This document shows positions 63,404 to 64,000 of a stretch of DNA of 64,000 nt, one piece after another. Within the stretch, counting starts at the first letter, position 1; each line of letters starts with the position of its first letter. The translations under genes were made by a program, and so were the position numbers. The notes below the pieces were generated by a model. It ran no database searches and was not told the DNA's origin. It was given only the letters and a program-made list of their open reading frames with translations. This DNA comes from Nitrosovibrio tenuis (GTDB lineage: Bacteria; Pseudomonadota; Gammaproteobacteria; Burkholderiales; Nitrosomonadaceae), in NCBI RefSeq assembly GCF_900109785.1, contig NZ_FOBH01000001.1:248001-312000 (forward strand). Direction: 5' to 3'.

Positions 63404-64000
63404 TCATCTGCTTTTTCGCTTCCACCATATGACGCAGCCGCTTGCGAAGAAGATCAGCGGCAAAATGATGAGGAAACCGGCAGTGATCACGATTTGCGAT
63501 CTTTCACTCAAGATCAGACTGCTATCGGGCGTGACGCGAGGTGGGATAGAAATAAGATTTTCATCGCCCGCCAGCCAATTGACGAGATTAATGCCGAAAT
63601 CCAGATTTTTTCCGTAGCCCAGGTAACTGTTAGCCAGAAAATAGCCGCTACCGATGACGGCCGCGCGCTGTTCCCGATCCTGCACGGTTCGGCTCAGCGC
63701 CACTGCGATACTTACAGGGCCCAACACATCATACATTTCATCGAAGGCAATTCCCGTATCGAGCTTGCCGGATTCAACCCATCCACCCTGTGCCGTTTCC
63801 ACGAGCGGCACGCTGCGCCATTCCTGATTTTCGTTGAACGTTAGCTGGCGGGCGAAAGGAAATACCGTAATATAGTCGAAGTCCTGCGTGACGGGATGAT
63901 GACCATAACTGGCGCCCAGCGCAAAGGTAATAGGCGCCTTTAACTGCTGGGCTTGAGGGTCAACCACCACCCCCGGGGTAAGCGTCAGGTCCAATTTTTC
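63404..64000 (-). CDS. GldG-like ABC-transport-associated protein, C-terminal part only
   Basis: The window holds the last about 196 residues; the 5' end is beyond base 64000. The visible part is an extracytoplasmic region (ITFALGASYGHHPVTQDFDY, AAVIGSGYFLANSYLGYGKN, FGINLVNWLAGDENLIS) followed by a membrane helix (VITAGFLIILPLIFFASGCV) and a basic tail WKRKSR. This matches the C-terminus of GldG/ABC-2-associated exported proteins (ABC_transp_aux). Such proteins are encoded beside ABC-2 permease and ATPase genes, which would lie past the window end. Confidence 0.78.
   Translation of the reverse strand, partial: EKLDLTLTPGVVVDPQAQQLKAPITFALGASYGHHPVTQDFDYITVFPFARQLTFNENQEWRSVPLVETAQGGWVESGKLDTGIAFDEMYDVLGPVSIAVALSRTVQDREQRAAVIGSGYFLANSYLGYGKNLDFGINLVNWLAGDENLISIPPRVTPDSSLILSERSQIVITAGFLIILPLIFFASGCVIWWKRKSR

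Noticed and set aside
1-64000. mobile element or CRISPR array
   Set aside because: No transposase, integrase or phage gene is recognisable and none of the short repeats has spacer-repeat regularity; they are direct slippage-type tandems.

Overview
The window reads as chromosome of a betaproteobacterium, most likely an ammonia oxidiser of the Nitrosomonadaceae (Nitrosospira-like). This is inference from gene content and order: ndk-rlmN-rodZ-ispG-hisS-yfgM-bamB-der, apaG/rpe-gph-trpE, rpsP-rimM-trmD-rplS, the proC-yggT-DUF167 set, a long PurL, and a LuxI-type synthase beside iron and copper genes. No ammonia-oxidation gene lies in the window. No rRNA, tRNA, CRISPR array, integrase or transposase was seen.

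Layout. 1-2.4 kb: the tail of an esterase, then a two-component pair (stand-alone receiver plus membrane histidine kinase) behind two tandem hairpins. 2.4-19.5 kb, all on the minus strand: a surface-polysaccharide locus running from an ABC exporter (permease 18692-19474, ATPase 17917-18687) through an ATP-grasp enzyme, a Gfo/Idh/MocA oxidoreductase, an FkbM methyltransferase, a 3,4-ketoisomerase/aminotransferase pair for a 3-amino-3,6-dideoxyhexose, and six glycosyltransferases (two tandem GT61 paralogues, a CgeB-like protein, a GT4, a GT1/GT25 fusion, a GT2), ending with a sugar epimerase and arfB.

20-29.2 kb is an iron, copper and signalling region. A Fur-boxed promoter drives hemP-bfd-bfr. 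Then come a two-domain multicopper oxidase, a DUF4198 protein, a PepSY membrane protein and a TonB-dependent siderophore receptor. A lux box precedes luxI, which is translationally coupled to an unrecognised receiver-like gene; no luxR is nearby. A ferritin-like protein and a 2-Cys peroxiredoxin close the region.

29.5-55.2 kb is mainly conserved housekeeping: nnrD, purL, a ChaN-PDZ protein with an M1-type peptidase, and the ndk-to-der run. A patch of two decaying genes (SnoaL-like and SDR, 48.8-49.7 kb) lies between apaG and rpe. trpE is preceded by what looks like a Trp-codon leader peptide and attenuator, which I consider the most informative regulatory find. The S16 operon follows. 55.3-64 kb holds a lipoprotein cytochrome c, a cupredoxin/DUF411 pair, an unrecognised lipoprotein, proC-yggT-yggU, an OprB-like porin, mutM and the C-terminal part of a GldG-like ABC-associated protein cut by the window edge.
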